Part shown: in pieces, positions 16,688-25,941 of the stretch
Position numbering within the stretch: position 1 is the stretch's first letter
Layout: each line of letters begins with the position of its first letter
NCBI GenBank assembly: GCA_002337605.1
Contig: DDGL01000003.1
Location: forward strand, 63,063 to 127,062
Origin: Flavobacteriaceae bacterium UBA1903
Lineage (GTDB): Bacteria; Bacteroidota; Bacteroidia; Flavobacteriales; Flavobacteriaceae
Reading direction: 5' to 3'
DNA length: 64,000 nucleotides
Program-made: the position numbers and the translations under genes
The notes under the pieces: model-generated
Told to the model about the DNA's origin: nothing
Seen by the model: the letters and a program-made list of their open reading frames with translations, nothing else
Databases searched by the model: none

Positions 16688-19069
16688 ATGGCCAAAAAGA
16701 AAAAAAAATCCACTAAAAAAACGACCACCCCGCGTAAAAAGATATCGCTTACGCTCTCTAAGCAACAAAAAATCGTGTTAGGAAGTTTTTTGACAATACT
16801 GGGTCTTGCGCTTCTTATCTCTTTCGCTTCTTATTTTTTTACATGGCAAGCAGACCAAAGTGATATTGGTATCCTGGACCGGGATGCCGAAACTAAAAAC
16901 TGGCTTAATAAGTTTGGCAGTAATGTAGGACACTTTTTTATATACCAGGGGTTTGGCATTGCTTCATTTATTCTTGCTTTCTTAATCACACTCACTGGTG
17001 TCTATTATTTTTTAGACTATACAAAAAAACAATTGCAACGCTTTTGGTTCTGGGGTATATTGGTAATGATCTGGATTGCTGTATTCTTCGGGTTTTTTAG
17101 TGAAACCTCTTCTATTTTAAGTGGAGTGATTGGGTATGAAACGAATGATTACCTTCAAGACTACCTGGGATTAACGGGTACTATTCTGGTGATGACGTTT
17201 TTGGCGATCGTATATTTTGTGATTCGTTTAAAGGTGACTCCCGATAAAATTTCAGCAGCATTTCAGAAAACAAAAAGTGAGCTTAAAGAAGATTTTGACT
17301 CAGAGTCTGAAGAAGTAAACCAGACAGACTATGAAAAAGATGTGGTTGAAATCTTAGCTTCTGAAGATAGTACAGCAACATCGACCATGGAAGTCGTGAC
17401 ACCTCCCGAAGAAAAAGTTGAAGAACCCATTCTTAAAACCCAGGTTCAGCAAGAAACAGTTCAGGAAAGCGATGTGGAAATGGAAGTGGAAACCGCTGCA
17501 GAAGAAGACGAAGTAGAAGAAAATTTAAGTAAGAAGTTAGTTGAAGATTTTGGTGAGTTTGACCCGAAGCTGGAGCTTAGCAACTATAAATTCCCCACCA
17601 TTGAATTACTGAAAGACTACACCGCTGGTAAGGGAATTACTATAAACCAGGAGGAACTGGAAGAAAATAAAAACCGTATTGTAGAAACGCTTCAGAACTA
17701 TAAAATTGGTATCTCCAACATTAAAGCAACTGTGGGCCCAACGGTAACACTCTATGAAATCGTACCCGAAGCCGGTATTAGAATTTCAAAGATTAAGAAC
17801 TTAGAAGACGATATTGCGTTGTCGCTTTCTGCCCTAGGGATTCGTATTATTGCCCCTATTCCCGGGCGTGGGACTATTGGTATTGAGGTTCCTAATAAAA
17901 ACCCACGAATTGTATCAATGCGTTCTGCCATTGCATCGCCAAAATTTCAGAATGCTGAAATGGAACTTCCGTTAACCCTCGGAAAAACCATCAGCAACGA
18001 AACATTTGTGGTAGATCTTGCCAAAATGCCTCACCTGTTAATGGCAGGTGCTACAGGCCAAGGTAAGTCGGTTGGATTAAACGCCATCCTCACTTCCCTG
18101 CTTTACAAAAAACACCCCGCTGAAGTAAAATTTGTATTGGTAGATCCAAAGAAGGTGGAATTGACGCTTTTCAACAAAATTGAAAGACATTACCTCGCAA
18201 AACTTCCGGATACTGAAGAAGCTATAATTACAGACACAAATAAGGTAATAAATACGTTAAACTCACTCTGTATAGAGATGGACGATCGTTACAACCTGCT
18301 TAAAGATGCGATGTGTCGTAACATCAAGGAATATAATACCAAGTTCAAAAACCGAAAGTTAAACCCGAATGAAGGACATCATTTTCTACCATACATCGTG
18401 CTGGTAATTGATGAGTTTGCAGACTTGATCATGACGGCCGGAAAAGAAGTTGAAACCCCAATTGCCAGATTGGCACAGTTGGCACGTGCTATTGGGATAC
18501 ATTTAATTGTTGCCACGCAAAGGCCTTCAGTAAATGTAATTACGGGTATAATTAAAGCGAACTTCCCAGCCAGAATTGCTTTTAGAGTAACCAGTAAGAT
18601 TGATTCCAGAACTATTTTAGATTCTGGTGGTGCAGACCAGTTAATAGGACGTGGAGACATGCTCTACACACAAGGAAACGATTTAACACGTGTGCAATGT
18701 GCGTTTGTAGACACCCCTGAGGTTGCAGATATTACCGACTTTATTGGTAGCCAAAAAGCCTATCCAGATGCTCATATGCTTCCGGAATACGTAGGGGAAG
18801 AAGGTGGCACAACAATTGATAATAACATAGAGGAACGCGATAAATTGTTCCGTGATGCTGCCGAAGTACTGGTCATTGCACAACAAGGATCGGCTTCTTT
18901 ATTACAAAGAAAACTGAAGTTAGGATACAACCGCGCAGGACGTATTATAGACCAGTTAGAAGCCGCTGGGGTTGTAGGACCTTTTGAAGGCAGCAAAGCA
19001 AGACAAGTAAACGTTCCCACTATTGACGCATTAAATCAACTGTTAGATAACGAAAATGAAAACAATTAA
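16688..19069 (+). CDS. ftsK: DNA translocase FtsK/SpoIIIE
   Basis: A septal DNA pump that clears and resolves chromosomes at division. Length 793 residues from the ATG at 16688 (MAKKKKKSTKK). Four membrane helices lie in the first 190 residues, then an acidic linker of about 100 residues. The motor follows, with Walker A GATGQGKSVGLNAIL, Walker B VLVIDEFADLIM and the arginine-rich VATQRPSVNVITGIIKANFP. The C-terminal gamma winged helix (SASLLQRKLKLGYNRAGRI) reads KOPS-type sites. The lolA-like gene follows at once, so an ftsK-lolA-lptF/G transcript is likely. Confidence 0.97.
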   Translation: MAKKKKKSTKKTTTPRKKISLTLSKQQKIVLGSFLTILGLALLISFASYFFTWQADQSDIGILDRDAETKNWLNKFGSNVGHFFIYQGFGIASFILAFLITLTGVYYFLDYTKKQLQRFWFWGILVMIWIAVFFGFFSETSSILSGVIGYETNDYLQDYLGLTGTILVMTFLAIVYFVIRLKVTPDKISAAFQKTKSELKEDFDSESEEVNQTDYEKDVVEILASEDSTATSTMEVVTPPEEKVEEPILKTQVQQETVQESDVEMEVETAAEEDEVEENLSKKLVEDFGEFDPKLELSNYKFPTIELLKDYTAGKGITINQEELEENKNRIVETLQNYKIGISNIKATVGPTVTLYEIVPEAGIRISKIKNLEDDIALSLSALGIRIIAPIPGRGTIGIEVPNKNPRIVSMRSAIASPKFQNAEMELPLTLGKTISNETFVVDLAKMPHLLMAGATGQGKSVGLNAILTSLLYKKHPAEVKFVLVDPKKVELTLFNKIERHYLAKLPDTEEAIITDTNKVINTLNSLCIEMDDRYNLLKDAMCRNIKEYNTKFKNRKLNPNEGHHFLPYIVLVIDEFADLIMTAGKEVETPIARLAQLARAIGIHLIVATQRPSVNVITGIIKANFPARIAFRVTSKIDSRTILDSGGADQLIGRGDMLYTQGNDLTRVQCAFVDTPEVADITDFIGSQKAYPDAHMLPEYVGEEGGTTIDNNIEERDKLFRDAAEVLVIAQQGSASLLQRKLKLGYNRAGRIIDQLEAAGVVGPFEGSKARQVNVPTIDALNQLLDNENENN

Positions 19070-19070
19070 A

Positions 19071-19712
19071 ATGAAAAATCTAGTACTAGTTTTAGTAGCC
19101 ATCTGTACATTCGGGTTTGCCCAGGCGCAGGACCCAAAAAAATTATTGAGTGAGGTTTCAGCAAAAGCAAAAGGCTACGATAATATTAAAATAGACTTTA
19201 AGTACAACCTAAGCAACGCAAAGGAAGGCATTAATCAAGATACCCGTGGCGATGTAACAATTAACGGCGATAAGTATGTTTTACATATGCTTGGGACAAC
19301 CACTATGTTTGATGGTACCAAGATATATACTGTTGTTCCAGAGGATGAAGAGGTAACAATTTCAAAATACAACCCTGCTGAAGACAAGCAGATTACCCCA
19401 AGTAAGATGCTTACGTTTTACGAAAAAGGATACAAGTATAAAATGGACATTACCCAAAATATCAAGGGGCGTAAAATTCAGTTTGTAAAACTAATTCCTA
19501 TAGACAGTAATGCTGAAATAAAAGATATTTTGTTGGGGATCGACGCACAAACTAAGCACATTTATAAGTTGATCCAAACAGACGCTAATGGTACAAAATA
19601 TACCCTTACTGTAAATTCTTTTAAAACCAATCAACCCATTAGCAAAGCAATGTTTACTTTTGATGAAGCCAGATATAAAAAGGATGGCTATTACATCAAT
19701 AAACTAGACTAA
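19071..19712 (+). CDS. LolA-like outer membrane lipoprotein carrier
   Basis: A periplasmic chaperone of about 213 residues with signal peptide MKNLVLVLVAICTFGFAQAQ. An earlier ATG at 19056 overlaps the ftsK end and would add five residues; the ATG at 19071 directly follows the ftsK stop and starts the signal peptide cleanly. The body has the LolA-type half-barrel pattern (KYDNIKIDFKYNL-like first strand, GDVTINGDKYVLHM, DGTKIYTVVPEDEEV). LolA proteins carry lipoproteins from the inner to the outer membrane. The next gene encodes a lipopolysaccharide-export permease, so the block is an envelope-biogenesis unit. Confidence 0.88.
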   Translation: MKNLVLVLVAICTFGFAQAQDPKKLLSEVSAKAKGYDNIKIDFKYNLSNAKEGINQDTRGDVTINGDKYVLHMLGTTTMFDGTKIYTVVPEDEEVTISKYNPAEDKQITPSKMLTFYEKGYKYKMDITQNIKGRKIQFVKLIPIDSNAEIKDILLGIDAQTKHIYKLIQTDANGTKYTLTVNSFKTNQPISKAMFTFDEARYKKDGYYINKLD

Positions 19713-19725
19713 GCAACTTCGACTA

Positions 19726-21348
19726 GTGAAAATACTAGACCGGTACATATTAACTACTTATCTGAAGACGTTTACGAGCGTCTTCGTTATTTTGATGTTT
19801 ATTTTTGTGCTGCAAAGTATTTGGCTTTACATTTCAGAACTGGCCGGTAAAGATCTTGCTGTGTCTGTTATTCTGAAATTCCTATGGTTTTTCTCTCCAA
19901 AGCTCATACCCATGGTGTTACCACTTACTATTCTGGTAGCATCCCTCATGGTTTTTGGGAATTTTGCTGAAAAATATGAGTTTGCTGCCATGAAATCTAC
20001 GGGCATCTCATTGCAACGCGCCATGCGTAGTTTAATGATCTTTATCATTGCTCTGGCAGGAGTTGCGTTTCTTTTTACAAACAATGTAATCCCCTGGTCC
20101 GAATATAAATGGCAGAACCTGCGGCGTAACATTGCACAGTTAAGTCCGTCCATGGTAATTTCTGAAGGACAGTTTAGTCAGGTAGGTGACGATTTCAACA
20201 TAAAAGTAGATAAAAAACACGGTGACCGCGATCAATTTCTGGACAATGTGGTGATCCATAAAAAGAACCCGAAAAGCCCCAATAACAATAACATTGTTAT
20301 GGTTGCTGAAGAGGGCGAACTTATTGGTGAGGAAAACAGTAATACCCTTACACTACTGCTTAAAAATGTGAATTACTATGAGGACGTTGTAACCAATAAA
20401 AGAGAAGACAAGGAGCGGCTTCCTTTCGCTAAAAGTTATCTCGAAGAATATGCTATAAATCTGGATCTCACAAAGTTTAATGACGTAGATGTAGACAAAG
20501 AAAATGAGCTGAACAGCCATAACATGTATCAGGTACAGGAGCTGGTAAAAGAAATAGATACACTATCTAAGGCATACTCTGGCGATATTTCTGCGTTTGG
20601 AGACGATATGTACTTCCGTACGGGAATTGTAAAATTTAACGACGAAAATGTAGGAGACTCAATTGCGGTTGAAAACCCGGTGGACGTTCTGGATATCGTA
20701 AACTCAAATAGAAAGCTTGAAATAATTTCAATGGCCTTAAACAATGTGAAGGGAACCATACAATCTGTAGCTGCTAAAAAAAATGAGTTTAAAATAAAAG
20801 TAAAGCGTATTAATAAACACGAAATTGCTTTTCACGAAAAATTTGCACTAACAATTGCCTGTATTATCCTCTTTTTTGTGGGTGCACCCTTAGGAGCTAT
20901 TATTAGAAAAGGCGGGATGGGACTGCCTATGGTGATTGCAATTTTATTGTTTCTCACCTATCACTTTATTGGAATTTTTGCAAAAAACAGTGCCGAAGAT
21001 GGTACCATGCATCCTTTTATAGCTACCTGGTTAAGCACCGCTATTATGTTGCCGCTAAGTATCTGGCTTACCTATAGAGCTACTACAGACCAAGGGGTTT
21101 TTGATATGGATACCTTTTTTCAACGTATTGGCAGACTCTTCGGAAAAAAAGCAACCGATGCGGCTATTGTGGATGGAGAGCAGGCCGTATTACTTACACA
21201 ATCTGAAAAAGCTTTAGTATTATCCCGAACCGATCAACAACTTATTGCCATCGTTAAAAACACAAAAGGAGAATCGTACTCTGATGAAGTAATTCAAGCT
21301 GCTAAGCAACAATTAGTACAGAAAGGATATGATTTGGAAAATTTATAA
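19726..21348 (+). CDS. LptF/LptG family permease (YjgP/YjgQ)
   Basis: An inner-membrane subunit of the LPS export transporter, 540 residues. The start is GTG at 19726; an in-frame TAG directly precedes it, so no earlier start exists. N-terminal helices (DRYILTTYLKTFTSVF, then two more before residue 125), a large periplasmic beta-jellyroll part (about 140-370), and three C-terminal helices (from AFHEKFALTIACI) match the family. About 70 cytoplasmic residues follow the last helix, longer than in enterobacterial LptF/G. It works with an LptB-like ATPase encoded elsewhere. Confidence 0.92.
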   Translation: MKILDRYILTTYLKTFTSVFVILMFIFVLQSIWLYISELAGKDLAVSVILKFLWFFSPKLIPMVLPLTILVASLMVFGNFAEKYEFAAMKSTGISLQRAMRSLMIFIIALAGVAFLFTNNVIPWSEYKWQNLRRNIAQLSPSMVISEGQFSQVGDDFNIKVDKKHGDRDQFLDNVVIHKKNPKSPNNNNIVMVAEEGELIGEENSNTLTLLLKNVNYYEDVVTNKREDKERLPFAKSYLEEYAINLDLTKFNDVDVDKENELNSHNMYQVQELVKEIDTLSKAYSGDISAFGDDMYFRTGIVKFNDENVGDSIAVENPVDVLDIVNSNRKLEIISMALNNVKGTIQSVAAKKNEFKIKVKRINKHEIAFHEKFALTIACIILFFVGAPLGAIIRKGGMGLPMVIAILLFLTYHFIGIFAKNSAEDGTMHPFIATWLSTAIMLPLSIWLTYRATTDQGVFDMDTFFQRIGRLFGKKATDAAIVDGEQAVLLTQSEKALVLSRTDQQLIAIVKNTKGESYSDEVIQAAKQQLVQKGYDLENL

Positions 21349-21407
21349 GCTTTACCTAAAACCTATATTGTTAGAATTTATTCTGCCAACTACAAGCACA
21401 GTTTCTA

Positions 21408-21442
21408 TTGGCTAATAGCTAGCTAACTATTCCGTATCTTTG
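21408..21442 (+). promoter_or_regulatory. promoter of the ribB-type gene
   Basis: TTG at 21408-21410 and TATCTTTG at 21435-21442, 24 nt apart, which is slightly longer than usual. The start codon is at 21460. I see no riboflavin riboswitch in the short leader. Confidence 0.5.
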
Positions 21443-21459
21443 CACTTTAAAATTTTGCT

Positions 21460-22608
21460 ATGATTACTACTGAAAACGGCGCACAAATTAAACTGAATAC
21501 CATACAAGAAGCTATTGAAGACATTCGTCAAGGCAAGGTGATTATTGTGGTAGATGATGAAAACCGTGAAAACGAAGGCGATTTTGTGGCAGCGGCAGAA
21601 CTGGTAACCCCGGAAACCATCAACTTTATGGCTACCCACGGACGCGGACTTATTTGCGCCCCGATTACCGAAACCCATTGTAAGGAATTACATCTGGAAA
21701 TGATGACGGGTAATAATACCGATCCCATGGAGACTGCCTTTACAATTTCCGTGGATCTTAAAGGACATGGGGTGACTACAGGGATTTCAGCTAGTGATAG
21801 AGCTAAAACAGTAAAAGCACTTATAGATCCAGATACCAAACCTCATGATTTAAGCAAACCCGGGCATATTTTTCCTTTGAAAGCGAAAGATGGCGGGGTA
21901 CTTCGTAGAACTGGACATACCGAAGCTGCTATAGACTTTGCAAGACTTGCCGGGCTGCAACCTGCTGGCGTCATCGTAGAGATCATGAATGAAGACGGAA
22001 CCATGGCACGTCTCCCTCATTTGGTGGAAGTTGCAAAACGTTTTGATTTAAAATTGGTTTCCATAGAAGCGTTGGTGGCGTACCGAATGGAACACGATTC
22101 TTTAATTGAAAAGAAAGAAGATTTCAGTTTGAATACCAAGTTTGGTGCCTTTAGATTGAGAGCGTACAAACAAACCACTAACGACCAGGTACACATTGCC
22201 CTTACCAAAGGAAGCTGGAAAGAAAATGAGCCTGTGATGGTGCGTGTAAATTCTACCTTGGTGAATAACGATATACTAGGAACGCTCACCAACAACGCCG
22301 ATAAAAAACTGGACGACATGTTCAGCGCTATTACTACTGAAGGAAAAGGCGCTATTGTTTTTATCAATCAGCAGAGTCAATCCTTTAATCTCTTAAGTCG
22401 TTTAAAAGTTTTAAAAGAATCTCAAAAAGAAAACGAAGTAGTGAAAGCACTAAATATTGCTATGGACAGCAAAGATTTTGGTATTGGCGCACAAATTTTA
22501 CACGATCTGGGGATTCACAAAATAAAATTACTGTCCAACAGCGAGCAGACCAAACGTGTTGGGATGATTGGATATGGGTTGGAGATTACCGAGTATGTTT
22601 CGTATTAA
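21460..22608 (+). CDS. ribB: 3,4-dihydroxy-2-butanone-4-phosphate synthase with a degenerate GTP cyclohydrolase II-like tail
   Basis: The N-terminal domain (1-207) is an intact RibB: VDDENRENEGD with the metal-binding glutamates, ATHGRGLICAPI, and GHTEAAIDFARLAGL. It makes the four-carbon riboflavin precursor from ribulose 5-phosphate. Residues 213-382 align with GTP cyclohydrolase II in general shape (end motif GYGLEI) but the zinc-binding segment reads VRVNSTLVNNDILGTLTNN where active enzymes have cysteines in RVHSEC and RCDCG. The tail is therefore very unlikely to hydrolyse GTP. Its stop codon overlaps the stop of the convergent gene at 22605. Confidence 0.92.
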   Translation: MITTENGAQIKLNTIQEAIEDIRQGKVIIVVDDENRENEGDFVAAAELVTPETINFMATHGRGLICAPITETHCKELHLEMMTGNNTDPMETAFTISVDLKGHGVTTGISASDRAKTVKALIDPDTKPHDLSKPGHIFPLKAKDGGVLRRTGHTEAAIDFARLAGLQPAGVIVEIMNEDGTMARLPHLVEVAKRFDLKLVSIEALVAYRMEHDSLIEKKEDFSLNTKFGAFRLRAYKQTTNDQVHIALTKGSWKENEPVMVRVNSTLVNNDILGTLTNNADKKLDDMFSAITTEGKGAIVFINQQSQSFNLLSRLKVLKESQKENEVVKALNIAMDSKDFGIGAQILHDLGIHKIKLLSNSEQTKRVGMIGYGLEITEYVSY

Positions 22609-23573
22609 TCTTTAATTTCAAACTCTTTTAAAAGACCTTTTTCTTGTGCATTCGGCACTTCTGAGATGAGTGCGTATTTTCCGGGTTTTAAATCGGCATA
22701 AAAATAACCTGTTCTCCCAGCTGGCATATCGTTTACACCTCCTAAAAAAGTAACTCCACTTGGAGCTGGTGTAATCAACCCTCGTGGGTCTGACCAATCC
22801 ATCCATTTTTCAAGCGTCTCAAGATCGGCATTTGCATCCAGCCTCACCAAATTCACATCGTGTTGCATAAAGTTTTCATGATGTTTTTGATCTTTATAAA
22901 ATACTGAGAATACTTGTTGTCCTTTAGTAATGGGTTTGTCGTATACAATTCCATCCGCATTAGAGACGGTAATATTAACAGTAGGTTCTGGTGGTGTATT
23001 TCCACTATCTTCCTGAGTCACAATAATAGGCTTAGCCATTCCCATAGAAGTGTGAAACATGCCGTTAGGCATTTTTACATAACATTCCATAATATAATAG
23101 CCGGGCTCTAAATGAATGGTTGTAATGGCAGTCTTTTTTGGGCTAACGAGTCCGGAGCCGCCAGAAAAAACAATGTCTCCAAACCATTCTGGCAAAGCTC
23201 CAAATGCTGCAAATCCTTCTTTGGGGTTCCCTCGGTTAATAAGTTGCATCCCTTTTTCAAATATTGGAGCGATCTCCTTAATGGTATGCGTAATGTTTTT
23301 ACCTTCCGGATATTTATCCATTAGGAAAAAATGAGTTTCATTAGATAAGTTTTTATACCTGAAAGTATTCCACCCAGATGGAATCGTGTCTACAGATTTA
23401 AATTCCATACTTTCCGTTAAAATTTCAACGAAACGAGGGGTCGAAACAACTGCTGTCGATTCACTTTTGTGAATTTGTATGGGTTTGTTTTTTTCTTTAG
23501 TATCATTTTTACAGCTAAAACACAGCGCCATTACCATGAATACTAGAAATAAAGGGCTACTATTGATTTTCAT
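22605..23573 (-). CDS. putative lipoprotein with two beta-rich (cupredoxin-like) segments
   Basis: A 322-residue protein with a lipoprotein signal (LCFSC, cysteine at about residue 21). The body has two similar parts. Each mentions a Gly-Tyr-Tyr or Gly-Lys-Tyr turn near its end (LEPGYYIMECYVKMPNGMFH and LKPGKYALISEVPNAQEKG), as in cupredoxin-like domains that lack obvious copper ligands. I do not recognise a named family. It is the last gene of a minus-strand run of six exported proteins and ends on top of the ribB stop. Confidence 0.65.
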   Translation of the reverse strand: MKINSSPLFLVFMVMALCFSCKNDTKEKNKPIQIHKSESTAVVSTPRFVEILTESMEFKSVDTIPSGWNTFRYKNLSNETHFFLMDKYPEGKNITHTIKEIAPIFEKGMQLINRGNPKEGFAAFGALPEWFGDIVFSGGSGLVSPKKTAITTIHLEPGYYIMECYVKMPNGMFHTSMGMAKPIIVTQEDSGNTPPEPTVNITVSNADGIVYDKPITKGQQVFSVFYKDQKHHENFMQHDVNLVRLDANADLETLEKWMDWSDPRGLITPAPSGVTFLGGVNDMPAGRTGYFYADLKPGKYALISEVPNAQEKGLLKEFEIKD

Positions 23574-23642
23574 ATCTATAATTTTTAAGAATAGTACTAG
23601 GTACTGTAAATTAGAAAGTTACAGTTAAATATATGGATTATC

Positions 23643-24485
23643 TTAATTATTTAGTGTTCTAAAAAAATAATTCGCATCACGTGGGATTTCAGAAATCACT
23701 GTGTGTTCATGTTTTTTAAACCAGGATGCATTCAGGCCACGTTCGTGTTCTAAGTTATATTTCCCAATTACCTCCGTTTTTACGAGGTTCCAACCTGGTT
23801 TATAGTCAAGATCGTATATTACTGTATTTTCAGCTTCGATTGGGTTTGTTCCATCCCTGCGAACGGTATTCGTTGTTTCTTCAGTTCCTTTCATACTTGC
23901 CGGACCATCTACATACACCCACCATATGAGATACCCTTCATCGCCCATGGTTAAAGTACTTTGATTGGTAAGGTTATAGGTTACCTGTACTGAATTCCCT
24001 AAAGTCATATTCCCGATCACAGTTCCGTTTTTCACAACCTGCATCGTTGTCTTCCCGAAGTAACCCGTCTCAGGATTATGGGAACGCAGCGAAGTCATAA
24101 CCTGAATATCGTAAAAGACCAGATTTGCAATATTGCCAACTTTTGTTTCTGTTTGAATGGTTTCAGGTAAGTTCAGTTGTAGGATTCCATCATTACTAAT
24201 ACTACCCACTTCAAGGGTTTCCGGATTGTTTTGAGTGTATCGATACACCATCACTAAATCTACTGTTCCATGTTCCCAGTTTTTAAAGCTATTGTTGGTG
24301 CTCATCTGTGTGTTTTTCCAATACCAGTCATCTTGGTCATTAGTATCAGTAGATTCTTTTATTTCAGTTTTTTCTGAGATTTCAGTAACATTAGTTTCAG
24401 AAGCTACTTCATTGGTTTGAGAGTTCGTTTTTTCATTACAACTTAAACAAACCAGTATTCCGAAAATTAATACAAGGTGTTTCAT
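23643..24485 (-). CDS. putative lipoprotein of unknown function
   Basis: A 280-residue protein. The signal ends in LVCLSC, a lipobox. A low-complexity Thr/Glu/Ser linker (about 20-50) is followed by a beta-rich domain (DLVMVYRYTQ, GILQLNLPE, GYLIWWVYVDGP). No family recognised. The C-terminal part (HERGLNASWFKKHEHTVI) is basic. It lies 4 nt downstream of the gene at 24490 and 69 nt upstream of the one at 22605, all on the minus strand, so it is probably in the same operon. Confidence 0.65.
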   Translation of the reverse strand: MKHLVLIFGILVCLSCNEKTNSQTNEVASETNVTEISEKTEIKESTDTNDQDDWYWKNTQMSTNNSFKNWEHGTVDLVMVYRYTQNNPETLEVGSISNDGILQLNLPETIQTETKVGNIANLVFYDIQVMTSLRSHNPETGYFGKTTMQVVKNGTVIGNMTLGNSVQVTYNLTNQSTLTMGDEGYLIWWVYVDGPASMKGTEETTNTVRRDGTNPIEAENTVIYDLDYKPGWNLVKTEVIGKYNLEHERGLNASWFKKHEHTVISEIPRDANYFFRTLNN

Positions 24486-24489
24486 CTTT

Positions 24490-25101
24490 TTAGAATTTTT
24501 TCAGTTCACTTAAATCGAGTTCTTTGACAACTTCTTCTAAGCTGTCTTCTGAAAAGTCATGTAGTTCAATATCTACCGCAAACCGGTCTGCATAGAACAT
24601 AGAAAGACTGTACATTCCACTTGTTTTTACATAGCTTTTTTTAGCTTTTACGCCATCAATTACTACGGTTTTTGTAGAGCCCCACTCGTCTTTAGAATCG
24701 TAGTCCATTTTACTAGACATACGGTAAGGACCTACACCACCAGCTCCTCTTTCACCAGCACCATCTATGATCATGACCCGTATTCTTTTGTTCCCAATAC
24801 TATAGGATGCACTACAGGAGCCCAATCCGGGCATAAAATTTATCTGTGAGGAGGTACGTGGCATTTGGAGTACTGTTTCTGGCAACCAGGATTCCCACTG
24901 TTCTTTGGTCAAGTGCTCTTTTGTACGCAATTGCTGAATATTTTTTTCCATCTCTGAAGCTCCCTCTGTAACCTTTTTAGCATTTTTCACGGTCTGAGAG
25001 GTATTTTCTATTTCAGATTTCACCTTATTGGTCTCGTTGCCGCAGGAAATTAAGATAGTAACAAGAAATAGGATTGCTGTTGTGTGTTTTAAATACTTCA
25101 T
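24490..25101 (-). CDS. putative lipoprotein of unknown function
   Basis: A 203-residue protein with lipobox LISC (cysteine about residue 20). A predicted coiled-coil stretch (KSEIENTSQTVKNAKKVTEG) is followed by a compact domain containing PGLGSCSASYSIGNKRIRVM and VVIDGVKAKKSY. The latter resembles domains that test membrane or surface proteins, but I cannot name it. It sits 21 nt after the gene at 25123 and 4 nt before that at 23643. Confidence 0.65.
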   Translation of the reverse strand: MKYLKHTTAILFLVTILISCGNETNKVKSEIENTSQTVKNAKKVTEGASEMEKNIQQLRTKEHLTKEQWESWLPETVLQMPRTSSQINFMPGLGSCSASYSIGNKRIRVMIIDGAGERGAGGVGPYRMSSKMDYDSKDEWGSTKTVVIDGVKAKKSYVKTSGMYSLSMFYADRFAVDIELHDFSEDSLEEVVKELDLSELKKF

Positions 25102-25122
25102 ATTTTTATTTTAAGGGTTAAA

Positions 25123-25935
25123 TTAAGCACAAGGTAAACCCTTACGAAGGGCCTCAATTTGCTGTACTCTTAATGACATAAATTCAGGTGACAGATAGTA
25201 ACTGAAGTAATCGATGACTTTATAGAAATCCAAACCTTCCTTTTCTGACGATTGCTTATTAGAATAGCCATGAAATCCAGCAGCTGTAAGGAGGTTCTGA
25301 ATGTCATTCGGATTTCCGAATTTTTCTTCGGCATATTTGAACTTTAGTATTATTCTTAATTTCTTTTCAAGTGCAGCATCTGATTCTTCTGCGTCTCCGT
25401 ACATATCTCTTAGAATTTCATCAACACGTTCCTGATATGGCCTATCGCTATTATCTTCTCTATATTTAATCATAAACTCTTTTATGTCCTGAATCACAGG
25501 ATTAAAGTATTCTAGAATCTCAAAACTATACCGCTCTCTGTCGCTATTAAATTCTTCAGGGCAATACATTATGGTTCCGCCCGATAGCACTAATAATGTC
25601 TGCGCTTCTAACAAATCTTTTTTAGTTGTACAATCTCCCGTTTCTTCAATGAGCGTCTGCTCTTTAGCCAATGAAAAGGCATGACTTCCCATAATTTCAA
25701 GACACCTCCCCACCATAGGCTCATTGCTTAGTTCTAGTAAAGGCCTGGAAAATTCTTCTAGCCCCCTTTGAAAATCCTCCATATCCTGGGCATCTTCTGC
25801 TGCATCATCGGCTTCACCTTTTGCCTTTTTCTGAGCTTCATTTGTAACTTCAAAAACACTCCCACCTATTTGCGCATAGAACGTCGTAGGCATCATTAGC
25901 CATAAAAAAATTAATAGTGTATATGTTGTTTTCAT
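25123..25935 (-). CDS. exported helical protein, tandem paralogue of the gene at 25942
   Basis: A 270-residue protein with a signal peptide (to about residue 21, TFYAQ). After it comes a short motif IGGSVFEVTNEAQKKAKGEA and a strongly acidic stretch (DDAAEDAQDMEDF), then a mostly helical domain with pairs of cysteines. The gene at 25942 has the same order: VGGSVFETVKKAQNEAKGEA, then acidic stretch, LLEAQ, a YCPEE/FCPDE motif and the end YFSYYLSPEFM. The two are clear tandem duplicates 6 nt apart. No named family recognised. Confidence 0.7.
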   Translation of the reverse strand: MKTTYTLLIFLWLMMPTTFYAQIGGSVFEVTNEAQKKAKGEADDAAEDAQDMEDFQRGLEEFSRPLLELSNEPMVGRCLEIMGSHAFSLAKEQTLIEETGDCTTKKDLLEAQTLLVLSGGTIMYCPEEFNSDRERYSFEILEYFNPVIQDIKEFMIKYREDNSDRPYQERVDEILRDMYGDAEESDAALEKKLRIILKFKYAEEKFGNPNDIQNLLTAAGFHGYSNKQSSEKEGLDFYKVIDYFSYYLSPEFMSLRVQQIEALRKGLPCA

Positions 25936-25941
25936 ACTTTT

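Noticed and set aside
18379..18660. Antisense frame over ftsK (93 residues)
   Set aside because: A shadow of the strongly conserved ftsK motor; no motif or start signal of its own.
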